Both the position numbers and the translations under genes were made by a program. The notes under the pieces are model-generated. The model did no database searches. It was not told the DNA's origin and saw only the letters and a program-made list of their open reading frames with translations. A stretch of DNA of 64,000 nucleotides from Oscillospiraceae bacterium (GTDB lineage Bacteria > Bacillota > Clostridia > Oscillospirales > Ruminococcaceae): assembly GCA_030539275.1 (NCBI GenBank), contig JAUNSK010000009.1, positions 1 through 64,000 on the forward strand, written 5' to 3'. Position 1 is the first letter of the stretch. Each line of letters starts with the position of its first letter. Shown here one piece after another: positions 45,511 to 53,855 of this stretch.

Positions 45511-45559
45511 AAACAGGCTTGTCGTCTTTATAACATATAAGATCGGCAGGCCTTGTTTT
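45511..45559 (+). terminator. Terminator between ileS and lspA
   Basis: AAACAGGCTTGTCG pairs with CGGCAGGCCTTGTTT over about 14 pairs with one bulge, followed by a short T tract in TTTTC. The weak T tract suggests some read-through into lspA-rluD, which have no evident promoter of their own. Confidence 0.6.
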
Positions 45560-45591
45560 CGTAAATACTGATATTTTTAAGGGGGCTTATT

Positions 45592-46083
45592 TTGCTGATA
45601 TTTTTAATTATACTTACGGCACTGCTGACAGGCGCTGATCAGCTGATAAAGTTCTGGGCAGTAAATGAACTTTCCGGTACAGGTGTTTCAAGACCGTTTA
45701 TCAGCTTCGGTTCCAGAGAGATCATTAATCTGACATATACTGAAAACACTGGTGCTGCATTCAGCATGATGAGTGGAAAGGCCTGGTTTACTATCGGCTT
45801 TACTACTGTTGCGCTTATTTTGTTTGCAGTATATATGATAAAAAATTACAGGCAGTCAAAGTCACTAATGACTGTTACAGCAATAGTTGCAGCAGGCGGT
45901 CTTGGGAATCTTATAGACAGAATAAGACTTGGCTATGTTGTAGATTATATAGAAGTAAGACTGTTCAGGTTTGCAATTTTCAATTTTGCAGATATTTGTG
46001 TAACTGTCGGAATGGTTTTGCTGCTGATCTTTCTCTTTATAGTGGAATCAAGAAAAAAAACCACGGAGAATACCAATGGATAA
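45592..46083 (+). CDS. lspA: Lipoprotein signal peptidase (signal peptidase II)
   Basis: 163 residues starting at TTG with AAGGGGG upstream. Four membrane segments. The family blocks are TYTENTGAAFSMM, GLGNLIDRIRLGYVVDYIEV (first catalytic Asp) and FNFADICVTVG (second catalytic Asp). It cleaves signal peptides of prolipoproteins in the membrane. Its last 8 bases overlap the start of rluD. Confidence 0.95.
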   Translation: MLIFLIILTALLTGADQLIKFWAVNELSGTGVSRPFISFGSREIINLTYTENTGAAFSMMSGKAWFTIGFTTVALILFAVYMIKNYRQSKSLMTVTAIVAAGGLGNLIDRIRLGYVVDYIEVRLFRFAIFNFADICVTVGMVLLLIFLFIVESRKKTTENTNG

Positions 46084-46990
46084 AATAGAAACTGCTGTTG
46101 CTGCAGAATATGCAGGGGCCAGAATAGACAAGTTCGTCAGTGAAAATGTACCCGGAATATCAAGAAGTGCAGCAGCAAAAATGCTCTCAGAAGGCTCAAT
46201 ACTTGTAAATGACAGACAGGTCAGTAAAAACTGCAGGCTGAGGACAGATGACCGCGTTACAGCGATCATTCCTGATCCGGTGGAACTTGAGGCACAGGCT
46301 GAAAACATTCCTGTGAATATTATCTACGAGGACGATCATCTTCTTGTCGTTGACAAGCCTAAGGGCATGGTTGTCCATCCTGCGGCAGGAAATTATAACG
46401 GTACGCTTGTAAACGCACTGCTGTATCACTGCAAGGGAAGACTTTCATCGATCAACGGAGTAATACGTCCGGGGATTGTACACAGAATAGACAAAAACAC
46501 AAGCGGCCTCCTTATTGTCGCAAAGACAGATGAGGCTCATAATGGTCTGGCGGCTCAGATAAAGGAACATTCGTTTACACGTGAATACGAGGCAATCGTA
46601 GAAGGCCGTATGAAAGATATGACCGGTGTGATCGATGCTCCGATCGGACGACATAAAACAGACAGAAAAAAGATGTGTGTTACGGATAAGAATTCAAAAA
46701 ATGCTGTAACTCACTATGAAGTACTTGAGGAGCTTGGAAGTTATACTTACATGAAACTGCGCCTCGAAACTGGCCGTACTCATCAGATAAGGGTCCATAT
46801 GAAATATATCGGGCATCCCGTTCTCGGTGATGATGTATACGGCAAACCTTATAAGGGCATTGACGGACAGTGTCTTCATGCCAGAAAAATAGGATTTATA
46901 CATCCTGTTACCGGTGAATATCTTGAATTTACAAGCGAGCTACCTGAGTATTTTCAGAATATACTTTCAAAGCTTAGAAAATGCAGATAA
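46076..46990 (+). CDS. rluD: RluD-family 23S rRNA pseudouridine synthase
   Basis: 304 residues. An N-terminal S4 domain (ARIDKFVSENVPGISRSAAAK) is followed by the RluA/RluD catalytic domain with the catalytic Asp in GIVHRIDKNTSGLL (near residue 140). LLVVDKPKGMVVHP and LETGRTHQIRVHM are also typical. It converts uridines in 23S rRNA; the exact sites are assigned by family and not tested here. It overlaps lspA by 8 bases, a common Firmicute pair. Confidence 0.92.
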   Translation: MDKIETAVAAEYAGARIDKFVSENVPGISRSAAAKMLSEGSILVNDRQVSKNCRLRTDDRVTAIIPDPVELEAQAENIPVNIIYEDDHLLVVDKPKGMVVHPAAGNYNGTLVNALLYHCKGRLSSINGVIRPGIVHRIDKNTSGLLIVAKTDEAHNGLAAQIKEHSFTREYEAIVEGRMKDMTGVIDAPIGRHKTDRKKMCVTDKNSKNAVTHYEVLEELGSYTYMKLRLETGRTHQIRVHMKYIGHPVLGDDVYGKPYKGIDGQCLHARKIGFIHPVTGEYLEFTSELPEYFQNILSKLRKCR

Positions 46991-47020
46991 AACTTTTAAA
47001 TAAATACGGAGGAAATATTT

Positions 47021-47863
47021 ATGGATGCTACAATTAAAAAACAGCTTGAAATTACAGCGCTTAAGGTAAGGATGGGCATTATCGAGGGCACATTTAATGC
47101 AAAATCCGGACATCCGGGCGGATCACTCTCTATTTCTGATGTTCTGACATATCTTTACTGCGTAAAAATGAATGTAAATCCGGCTGATCCGGATATGCCT
47201 GAAAGAGACAGACTTGTTCTTTCAAAAGGTCACTGTGCACCTGCACTTTATTCAGTTCTTTCTGAGAAAGGATTCTTCCCGAAAGAAGAACTCAAGTCAC
47301 TCAGACATATAGGTGCTATGCTTCAGGGACATCCATGCATAAAGATCCCGGGTGTTGATATGAGCAGCGGTTCACTCGGACAGGGTATATCTGTTGCATG
47401 CGGCATGGCTCTTGCAGGAAAGACAGACAATGCAGATTACAAGGTATATACGATCCTCGGCGACGGTGAGCTCGAGGAAGGTGAAGTATGGGAGGCAGCA
47501 ATGTTTGCAGCTCACAACAAGCTTGATAATCTAGTAGCAATAGTTGACAACAATGGCCTTCAGATAGACGGAAGCATTAACGATGTATGCTCACCGGAGC
47601 CGATCGATGAAAAGTTTGCAGCATTCGGCTGGCATGTAATAAAGACTCCTGCTCATGATTTTGATGAACTTGAAAAGGCATTTGATGAAGCTGAAAAGAT
47701 CTCTTCAAAGCCTGTAGTAATTATTCAGAAGAGTGTAAAGGGCAGCGGTGTTTCATTTATGGAAAACATGTGTTCATGGCATGGCAAGGCACCTGACAAG
47801 GAGCAGTATGATAAGGCCATGAGTGAACTCTCACAGCGTATAGAAGAGCTTGAATCCAAGTAA
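47021..47863 (+). CDS. Transketolase, N-terminal (TPP-binding) subunit
   Basis: 280 residues, corresponding to the first domain of full-length transketolase. TPP site: GHPGGSLSISDVLTYLY, then the GDGELEEGEVWEAA motif with N at LVAIVDNNGLQIDG. The rest of the enzyme is encoded by the next gene 26 bases after the stop. The split form is usual in Clostridia and archaea. Transfers two-carbon units in the pentose phosphate pathway. Confidence 0.94.
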   Translation: MDATIKKQLEITALKVRMGIIEGTFNAKSGHPGGSLSISDVLTYLYCVKMNVNPADPDMPERDRLVLSKGHCAPALYSVLSEKGFFPKEELKSLRHIGAMLQGHPCIKIPGVDMSSGSLGQGISVACGMALAGKTDNADYKVYTILGDGELEEGEVWEAAMFAAHNKLDNLVAIVDNNGLQIDGSINDVCSPEPIDEKFAAFGWHVIKTPAHDFDELEKAFDEAEKISSKPVVIIQKSVKGSGVSFMENMCSWHGKAPDKEQYDKAMSELSQRIEELESK

Positions 47864-47889
47864 TAACCTTAAGAATTGGAGTGTGTGTT

Positions 47890-48840
47890 ATGTCAGAAGT
47901 AAAAAAAATAGCTACAAGAGAAAGTTACGGTCAGGCTCTTACTGAACTGGCTGAAGAATACAGCAATCTGGTCGTTCTTGATGCAGACCTTGCTGAAGCA
48001 ACTAAAACAGTTATTTTCAAGAAAGCATATCCTGAAAGATTTTTTGACTGCGGAATAGCTGAATGCAATATGATGGGTGTTGCAGCAGGACTTGCAGCAG
48101 CAGGAAAAATCCCTTTTGCAAGCAGCTTTGCAATGTTTGCGGCAGGACGTGCATTTGAAATTGTGAGAAACTCTATAGGTTATCCTCATCTAAATGTAAA
48201 AATCGGCGCTACTCATGCAGGAATATCTGTAGGTGAAGACGGTGCAACACATCAGTGCAACGAGGATATAGCTCTTATGAGAACTATTCCTGGTATGACT
48301 ATAATAAACCCGGCTGATGCTGTTGAGGCAAAGGCAGCAGTCAGAGCTGCAGTTGAGTACGTAGGACCTGTATACATGAGATTCGGCAGACTTGCAACAC
48401 CGGTATTTAACGACGAAAGCACATATAAGTTCGAGATGGGCAAGGGAGTAACACTCAGAGACGGAAAAGATGTTACAATCGTTGCAACAGGACTCATGGT
48501 CAATGAAGCTCTTGAAGCTGCAAAGGAACTTGAAGGTCAGGGTATTGATGCCAGAGTTATCAATATTCATACTATCAAGCCTCTTGACAAGGAGATCATT
48601 CAGAAAGCAGCCCAGGAGACAGGACTGATAATCACAGCTGAGGAACACAACATAATCGGCGGTCTCGGAAGTGCTGTTACAGAAGCAGTATGCGAAGCAA
48701 CTCCTGTTCCTGTAGTAAGAATCGGTGTAAATGATGAGTTCGGATACAGCGGTCCGGCTGCAGATCTTCTTAAGAAATTCGGTCTGTGCAGTGAAAATAT
48801 CACAGCTAAGACTATTGAAGCTGTAAAGAAGTTCAAGTAA
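47890..48840 (+). CDS. Transketolase, C-terminal subunit
   Basis: 316 residues from ATG 47890, since GGAG ends only nine bases before it; an in-frame GTG at 47881 overlaps the ribosome site. It holds the pyrimidine-binding domain (RESYGQALTELAEE, FDCGIAECNMMGVAAGLA with the catalytic Glu, THAGISVGEDGATHQ) and the C-terminal domain (EEHNIIGGLGSAVTE). It forms a heteromeric transketolase with the preceding gene product. A terminator follows. Confidence 0.94.
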   Translation: MSEVKKIATRESYGQALTELAEEYSNLVVLDADLAEATKTVIFKKAYPERFFDCGIAECNMMGVAAGLAAAGKIPFASSFAMFAAGRAFEIVRNSIGYPHLNVKIGATHAGISVGEDGATHQCNEDIALMRTIPGMTIINPADAVEAKAAVRAAVEYVGPVYMRFGRLATPVFNDESTYKFEMGKGVTLRDGKDVTIVATGLMVNEALEAAKELEGQGIDARVINIHTIKPLDKEIIQKAAQETGLIITAEEHNIIGGLGSAVTEAVCEATPVPVVRIGVNDEFGYSGPAADLLKKFGLCSENITAKTIEAVKKFK

Positions 48841-48870
48841 ATAATTATTTAATATCAGGATTTTAATATA

Positions 48871-48930
48871 AATGCCTTTCATATATACTCCGGATCAGAA
48901 TGTCTGTGGTTAATGTGAAAGGCATTTTTT
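48871..48930 (+). terminator. Terminator after transketolase
   Basis: AATGCCTTTCA and TGAAAGGCATT form an 11-bp stem with a 34-nt loop, followed by TTTTTT. The T run is the outermost part of the next palindrome. Confidence 0.75.
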
Positions 48931-48979
48931 AATTTCATTTAAATATTTTTAGTAAGAATATTTAAATGAAATTAAAAAA
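48925..48979. repeat. Perfect 23-bp palindrome before the ECF sigma factor gene
   Basis: Left arm 48925-48947 and right arm 48957-48979 are exact inverted repeats (arm starts TTTTTTAATTTCATTT), separated by 9 bases. It is AT-only apart from one C/G pair per arm. It lies about 60 bases before the sigma factor start codon. Possible roles: operator, transcript-end hairpin or cruciform. No -35/-10 pair was found clearly inside it. Confidence 0.6.
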
Positions 48980-49037
48980 ATGTGACCATATAATTCCGAT
49001 AACTGTTTCTATTATGAAAGGGGGGTTAAAACATAGA

Positions 49038-49544
49038 ATGAATAATGCATTATTTGAAGAAAAATATAATCTTTACAGCAGTCTTATCTATAAACTTGCC
49101 ATGACATATCTGGGAAGTGTTCATGATGCCGAAGATATAACTCAGGAAGTGTTTACGAAGCTGTTTATAAGAACAAAGGAATTTGAAAATGATGAACATG
49201 AACGATACTGGGTAATCAGAGTAACCGTGAATATGTGTAAGAACAATCTGAAAACATTCTGGAAAAGATATATACTTCCTATTGAAGAAGCCGCTGATAA
49301 AACTGATAGTTTACATAACGACGATACAGTGAAAATGCTGATGAGTCTAAAACCAAAGTACAGGATCGTATTATATATGTTTTACTACGAAGGATACAGC
49401 ATAAAAGAGACTGCTGACATTCTCAGTATTTCCGAGTCGTGTGTCAAGATGCGTCTGAAACGCGGCAAAGAGAAACTGAAACTGAACATAGAGGAGGAGA
49501 ATTATGGACAAGAAGGAGTTTATTCATGCAATAGACAGTTTTAA
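49038..49544 (+). CDS. ECF-type RNA polymerase sigma factor
   Basis: 168 residues from ATG 49038; longer frames exist to 48966 but start in the palindrome, and AAAGGGGGG lies 12 bases before 49038. Region 2 is seen in IYKLAMTYLGSVHDAEDITQEVFTKLF and region 4 in LKPKYRIVLYMFYYEGYSIKETADILSISESCVKMRLKRGKEKL (helix-turn-helix; listed here in part). The tail overlaps the next gene by 41 bases, the usual arrangement for a sigma factor and its anti-sigma factor. The signal and regulon are unknown. Confidence 0.85.
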   Translation: MNNALFEEKYNLYSSLIYKLAMTYLGSVHDAEDITQEVFTKLFIRTKEFENDEHERYWVIRVTVNMCKNNLKTFWKRYILPIEEAADKTDSLHNDDTVKMLMSLKPKYRIVLYMFYYEGYSIKETADILSISESCVKMRLKRGKEKLKLNIEEENYGQEGVYSCNRQF

Positions 49545-51081
49545 ACCAGATAAAAGTCTGAAACAAAAAATATATAATAAAATAACAGACAATGAAAAAC
49601 AAAATGAGTGTATAGTTTACAAGGAAAAAATAAATGTGATCAAAAAGCCGGTTCTGATATGCACAGCGTGCATCATTGCAGTTTTTATTGCTGTGTCTGC
49701 TGTTATGACTGTCGGAGGAGAACAACTCAGAAGTATGTTTGCCGGTGAAAAAATCACGCGTGATGATAACAGCGACAGCATTATAATAAATAATGACGCT
49801 GTAACAGATGATCAGCCGCAGGAAGACGGTGTCAGTGTAAACATTGACAGTAATTACTGTGACGGATGGCACCTGAGTATTTTTTATGAAGTATATGCGA
49901 CTGGTGAAAAGCTGTCATTATGCGATAACCTGGAAGGACAAGTCAGCATTAAAGTAAATGGTAAGCCTGAAGACAGTAAACTTACGTATAGTAATGAATT
50001 TTATATATACGGCAGCAAGCCAGGGACTTTTTCTGGTGAATTGCAGATAACAGCACATGATCCTGATGTGTTTCAAGATTCAACGAGCATAGAGATTGTC
50101 CTTACAGATTTCGTAGGACGAAATACAGTAAACAGATACTATAACAGCGAAAAAGCTGAGTATGAACAATTAGTATGCTATAAAAAGGCACTGACTGCAT
50201 CAGCAGACTTTATATTAAACATTTCAGAAGATGAGAACAAACAGAGTTATGATGTTAATGAAACAAAGGAGGGTTTTTGCCTTGAGAAAGTTATTATAAC
50301 ACCATACCTTACACAGATAAATATAAGCGGATCGGAATATGATCAACAAAAGAATATTTTATATACAATAAATGTAAGCGACAGTACAGGTAAAGTACTT
50401 GAAATGAAACATGAACAGTCCTGGGAAGGAAAGTGGTATGATGTTGCTATGAAAGAAGCGACATCAATTATAATAGAAATATTCAGGCAGGGAACTAACC
50501 CGCAGGATTCTGAGACAATATGTGTTTTTGATGTTCCTATAGACAAGGGCTATAATATTGCATTGGCTCCTGTTAATAGTAAGATCATATACAATCCGCC
50601 GATATCGGATGTTGAGGAGCAGATAAGTGACAGGATTTTAAATGAAACAGATTTTGTTATGCCGGGTCAGTGCAGTAAAGAATTGATGCGCAGCTGTACT
50701 GTAAATATAGAAGACAGCTGCATAACAGACAATATAAAAAGTGCAGGAAACTTAAATTACTTTATTACAGATGATGTACAGTATATAAATGCTGACGGAT
50801 CATTTTGCGAAGGTTTCAGCGGACTTATAATAGATGTTACTGTTTACAACAACTGTTTATTCAGTGAGTATTTTCAACCTGGTTTTGAACTTCAGGATAC
50901 ACTTGGAGGAGACTGGATCAAGCCTGTTGGAGTATCAGATTTCGACTCAGCAAGCTCGATCGGGGAAGTTGACGACCTGAGTTTTAAGGTGGTGTTTGTG
51001 GTATCGAATGATAACCTGAAGCTTCCTGTTATGTGCACATACGGTTCTGATGATGATATTTATCGTGTACGTGTCAACTAA
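49504..51081 (+). CDS. Putative membrane anti-sigma factor with large extracytoplasmic domain
   Basis: 525 residues. A short cytoplasmic part (residues 1-48) is followed by one membrane segment (VLICTACIIAVFIAVSAVMTVGG, about 50-72). A large extracytoplasmic region of about 450 residues has mixed beta-strand character (NGKPEDSKLTYSNEFYIYG) and few charged runs. This layout matches DUF4179-type proteins that pair with ECF sigma factors. GAGGAGGAG precedes its ATG, which lies inside the sigma gene. The name rests on context and topology; no anti-sigma zinc motif was seen. Confidence 0.7.
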   Translation: MDKKEFIHAIDSFKPDKSLKQKIYNKITDNEKQNECIVYKEKINVIKKPVLICTACIIAVFIAVSAVMTVGGEQLRSMFAGEKITRDDNSDSIIINNDAVTDDQPQEDGVSVNIDSNYCDGWHLSIFYEVYATGEKLSLCDNLEGQVSIKVNGKPEDSKLTYSNEFYIYGSKPGTFSGELQITAHDPDVFQDSTSIEIVLTDFVGRNTVNRYYNSEKAEYEQLVCYKKALTASADFILNISEDENKQSYDVNETKEGFCLEKVIITPYLTQINISGSEYDQQKNILYTINVSDSTGKVLEMKHEQSWEGKWYDVAMKEATSIIIEIFRQGTNPQDSETICVFDVPIDKGYNIALAPVNSKIIYNPPISDVEEQISDRILNETDFVMPGQCSKELMRSCTVNIEDSCITDNIKSAGNLNYFITDDVQYINADGSFCEGFSGLIIDVTVYNNCLFSEYFQPGFELQDTLGGDWIKPVGVSDFDSASSIGEVDDLSFKVVFVVSNDNLKLPVMCTYGSDDDIYRVRVN

Positions 51082-51192
51082 AAAGAAAAATGGAGCTGCT
51101 GTGCAAAATTTTGCATAGCAATTTATTGACATATATATTTGCTTAAGTAGCGCTGATTTTCATATATATCTGCTTTATAGTATTAAAATTGA

Positions 51193-52056
51193 CAAAATAT
51201 ATTCGAGCCGCTTGAGATGGATCATTCCTATGTGGATATTGAAAAGGCAAAGCAGGATAACATGATAAAGGGCAGCCGTAATTACTTTGGTTTCTATGTA
51301 CATCAGAAAATGCCTTACCCTGGGGACATGACGTCTGACTGGATGACATTATCCAGTGCATACATAATATCATCTGCTAATGATATGGGAAAATATCTTC
51401 AGTGGTATATTTCAGACTCGCATCCGGAGATCCTGAGTAAAGAAAACCGTCAGAGAATGTTCAGCGAAACGGTAAATGCCGCTGACAATTATAAGTACGG
51501 ATTCGGCTGGGGAGTTGTTTCCTCAGAAGGACGGGAGTTGTATCTGCACGGCGGAAATGTAGAAAATTATACAACGTATATGATTATAGTTCCTGAAAAA
51601 AAAATCGGGATTATAGCACTGACAAATTCGTGTGACTTTTTTGTTGCAGACGGATATACGGTAAGTATTCCGATGAACACTGCATACGAGATCATTAACT
51701 GGGATACAAATGATATTTCGGAAAATGATTATATGTACAAGCATCTTATGTATGATCTTATAAAGCTGATTCTTACAGCAGCATGCAGTCTGCCGGTATG
51801 GCGTTACAAAAAATGGAGAAATAAAAATAATAATAAAATTTTATCCGGTATTTTCATAGCAGTTATACATATCATTGTTCCGACACTTCTTCTTACGGTT
51901 TTCAGTATTACCATGGACAGACCGTTATTTGTGGTAAGAAGATTTGCCCCTGATGTATTTATTACTCAGTGTATCTGTACCGTCTGTCTTTATGGTACAG
52001 GACTTTTGAAAATAATAAACCTGATAAAGAAGAACAAAGAATTGAAAGCAAAATAG
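51193..52056 (+). pseudogene. Serine hydrolase (beta-lactamase/PBP class C family), N-terminus missing
   Basis: The open frame starts directly after a stop (51190-51192) and reads QNIFEPLEMDHSYVDI, which is the middle of a class C beta-lactamase-like domain (usual form IFEPLGM). The Ser-X-X-Lys and Tyr-X-Asn motifs that lie before this point are absent, while the HGG box (LYLHGGNVENYTTY) and a C-terminal three-helix membrane part are kept. So about 150 N-terminal residues, including the catalytic Ser, are gone. An ATG at 51217 exists without a ribosome site. Upstream bases between 51082 and 51192 contain only an imperfect hairpin (51097-51120). A truncated gene is the simplest reading. Confidence 0.7.
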
Positions 52057-52086
52057 TTTTATCCTAATGTAATAGAAAAACAGTAT

Positions 52087-52126
52087 AATAAAAGCCGCAG
52101 CCCTCAGTAAATCTGAGGCTGCGGCT
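52087..52126 (-). terminator. Terminator of the TasA-like gene
   Basis: AGCCGCAG..CTCAG pairs with CTGAG..CTGCGGCT around a 5-nt loop; on the minus strand it is followed by TTTATTAT. It lies 34 bases past the stop of the minus-strand gene. The plus side lacks a T run. Confidence 0.75.
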
Positions 52127-52159
52127 AAAATTATACATAGATATAGTTATTAACTTAAA

Positions 52160-52933
52160 TTATGCGCCGAACTTATTGTTGTTGTCAGCTGCCTGTGCAA
52201 GTCCTGCAACAGGGTTAGCAGTCATAAGTTCCTTGAGCTGGTATGCAGCACTTTCAGCGTCTGAATCAGCAAGTCCTGAACTCAGATCAACAGAAACAGC
52301 GTAACCGCCTACAACGATCTCAAACTTAGGAAGTTCACCGGCTGTGTCAGCACCTGTGAGAGTGTAGTTATTGCCGTCCTTACCTTCAAACTCTGTTCCG
52401 ATCTTTGTCTCGATATCAGCATCAGGAGTTACAGTTGTAAAGAGGTTAGGTGACTGTTCGCCTGGTGTAAGTGCGATGAGGTCTGTACCGTCAGCATAGT
52501 AGAACTGTGTGAATGCTGAATCACCGGATACCTGATGCCAGTCTGTATCATTCCAGGCAATTGCATTTGTACCTACTACTGACTGGAATACCGGATATGT
52601 AACTTCTACAGCAGCACCTGTGTTGTCATAGAGGTAAAAGCCTACCTGCATGGATACGTATTCATCATAGCTGCATGTATTTACAAGATAAGGTTCCTTC
52701 TGAATTGAAGTACCAGGTGCATAGTCTGCAGCACTGTCCTTATCGAAAACTTCTTCGATGGTAACGTCAAGATTGGATTTACCGGTAAATGTATTAGTTA
52801 CCTTGTCTGTTTTTGAAGTAAGAAATGCAAGTGTAACACCGACAGAAACTGCAGCAGTTGTAATTAAAGCGAGTGCCATTGCAGCAATCTTTTTGCTGTT
52901 GACTGTTTTTTCAGATCCTTTGTTAGTTGCCAT
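52160..52933 (-). CDS. TasA/camelysin-like secreted protein (SipW-type signal peptide)
   Basis: 257 residues from ATG 52933, which has AAGGAGA 6 bases upstream; the open frame reaches back to 53089 without a ribosome site. The N-terminus is a Lys-rich stretch, then hydrophobic IAAMALALITTAAVSVGVT, then LAFLTSKTDKVTNTFTGK, the mark of the TasA/camelysin family whose signal peptides are cut by SipW. The mature part is acidic and beta-rich (VEVTYPVFQSVVGTNAIAW, FEIVVGGYAVSVDL). TasA-type proteins form matrix fibres. No SipW peptidase gene lies in the window. It is divergently transcribed from the small secreted protein gene. Confidence 0.8.
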   Translation of the reverse strand: MATNKGSEKTVNSKKIAAMALALITTAAVSVGVTLAFLTSKTDKVTNTFTGKSNLDVTIEEVFDKDSAADYAPGTSIQKEPYLVNTCSYDEYVSMQVGFYLYDNTGAAVEVTYPVFQSVVGTNAIAWNDTDWHQVSGDSAFTQFYYADGTDLIALTPGEQSPNLFTTVTPDADIETKIGTEFEGKDGNNYTLTGADTAGELPKFEIVVGGYAVSVDLSSGLADSDAESAAYQLKELMTANPVAGLAQAADNNNKFGA

Positions 52934-53060
52934 ATTATTTCTCCTTGTAATAAAAAATGAATTGATTATGAAATAATTTACCGTCAAAATAATATGTCGT
53001 ACTATGTTGTCATATGTTGTGGCACAATATGGAACATCACTTGACAGTGCCGTTAAGTAC

Positions 53061-53089
53061 ACAATATCATAAAAACATATTTCCGTCAA
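53061..53089 (-). promoter_or_regulatory. Promoter of the TasA-like gene
   Basis: On the minus strand TTGACG and TATTGT are 17 bases apart. The leader to the start codon is about 120 nt. A second TTGACG closer to the gene lacks a good -10. Confidence 0.55.
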
Positions 53090-53157
53090 TACTCCAATTT
53101 TTTCACTGTTAATTTACTATAAAATACACGAAGTGCAGAATTATTTCTTTATGCAAT

Positions 53158-53174
53158 TATACTAAATTAGTATA
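53158..53174. promoter_or_regulatory. Palindromic site in the divergent promoter region
   Basis: TATACTAA, one base, TTAGTATA: a perfect 8-bp inverted repeat. It lies 69 bases upstream of the minus-strand -35 box and 18 bases upstream of the plus-strand -35 box, so a bound protein could affect both genes. No regulator gene adjoins it. Confidence 0.45.
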
Positions 53175-53191
53175 CAACCAAAACTTTCCGA

Positions 53192-53221
53192 TTGACTCCG
53201 GTTAGTCTGCTATGCTAGAAT
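53192..53221 (+). promoter_or_regulatory. Promoter of the surface protein operon
   Basis: TTGACT and TAGAAT separated by 18 bases. The next start codon lies 70 bases downstream. It would serve the small secreted protein and the large surface protein. Confidence 0.55.
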
Positions 53222-53291
53222 TTCTATAAATAATTTTATTATTATTATTAAATTAAGGCGTACATATAATGAAAGAATTGGAAGTGAACAT

Positions 53292-53855
53292 ATGCCATAC
53301 AGAAAAAAAGTTATTTTATTTTTTTTATCATTGACTCTATCTTCACAGTTCATTTTTGTAAATGAAACCTATGCATTCCAAAGCAGCATTTCACAGTCAG
53401 CGGTGAATACATTTACGTCAGAAAAAAAATCAGTAAGTTCAGATATAGATGAACCTAACGGTGACAGTTATAATATTACTTCCGGAAAAGTATCAGATAA
53501 GCTTATAAAAATTAAAAATACAAGTGATGTGCCTGTTTATGTGAGAGTAAAGATAAGCGTATGTGTAAAGGATACGACTTCAGATCTTATAACAGATAAA
53601 CCGGTGGTCATAAACGGAGTTTCGGATGATTACTGTGCAGCCTTGTCTTTTATAATTAATGAAGCCGGAGGCTGGAAAAAATCAGATGACGGATTTTTCT
53701 ATTACACCAGAGCATTGAGACCAGGTGAAAGTACGACACAGCTTATTGAAGGTACGTCAGGAGGCGAAATAAACATAAGCGGTCTCATGAACAATGAGTA
53801 TATTTCGTTCACAGTGTTATCAGAAACATCACAGGAGGCATTCTATGATAAATAA
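53292..53855 (+). CDS. Small secreted protein, TasA/SipW-dependent-like
   Basis: 187 residues. N-terminal signal peptide: charged PYRKK, then VILFFLSLTLSSQFIFVNETYA. The mature part begins FQSSISQSAVNTFTSEKKSV, which resembles the TasA-family NTFT motif after the cut. It then has beta-strand alternation (IKIKNTSDVPVYVRVKISVCV) and RALRPGESTTQ, as in TasA-like and camelysin folds. A GGAAG ribosome site precedes the ATG. It overlaps the large surface protein gene by 11 bases and so is co-expressed with it. The family assignment is probable and not certain. Confidence 0.65.
   Translation: MPYRKKVILFFLSLTLSSQFIFVNETYAFQSSISQSAVNTFTSEKKSVSSDIDEPNGDSYNITSGKVSDKLIKIKNTSDVPVYVRVKISVCVKDTTSDLITDKPVVINGVSDDYCAALSFIINEAGGWKKSDDGFFYYTRALRPGESTTQLIEGTSGGEINISGLMNNEYISFTVLSETSQEAFYDK

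Noticed and set aside
52934-53089. N-terminal extension of the TasA-like protein
   Set aside because: The extra 52 residues lie in the promoter and leader; AAGGAGA fits the ATG at 52933.
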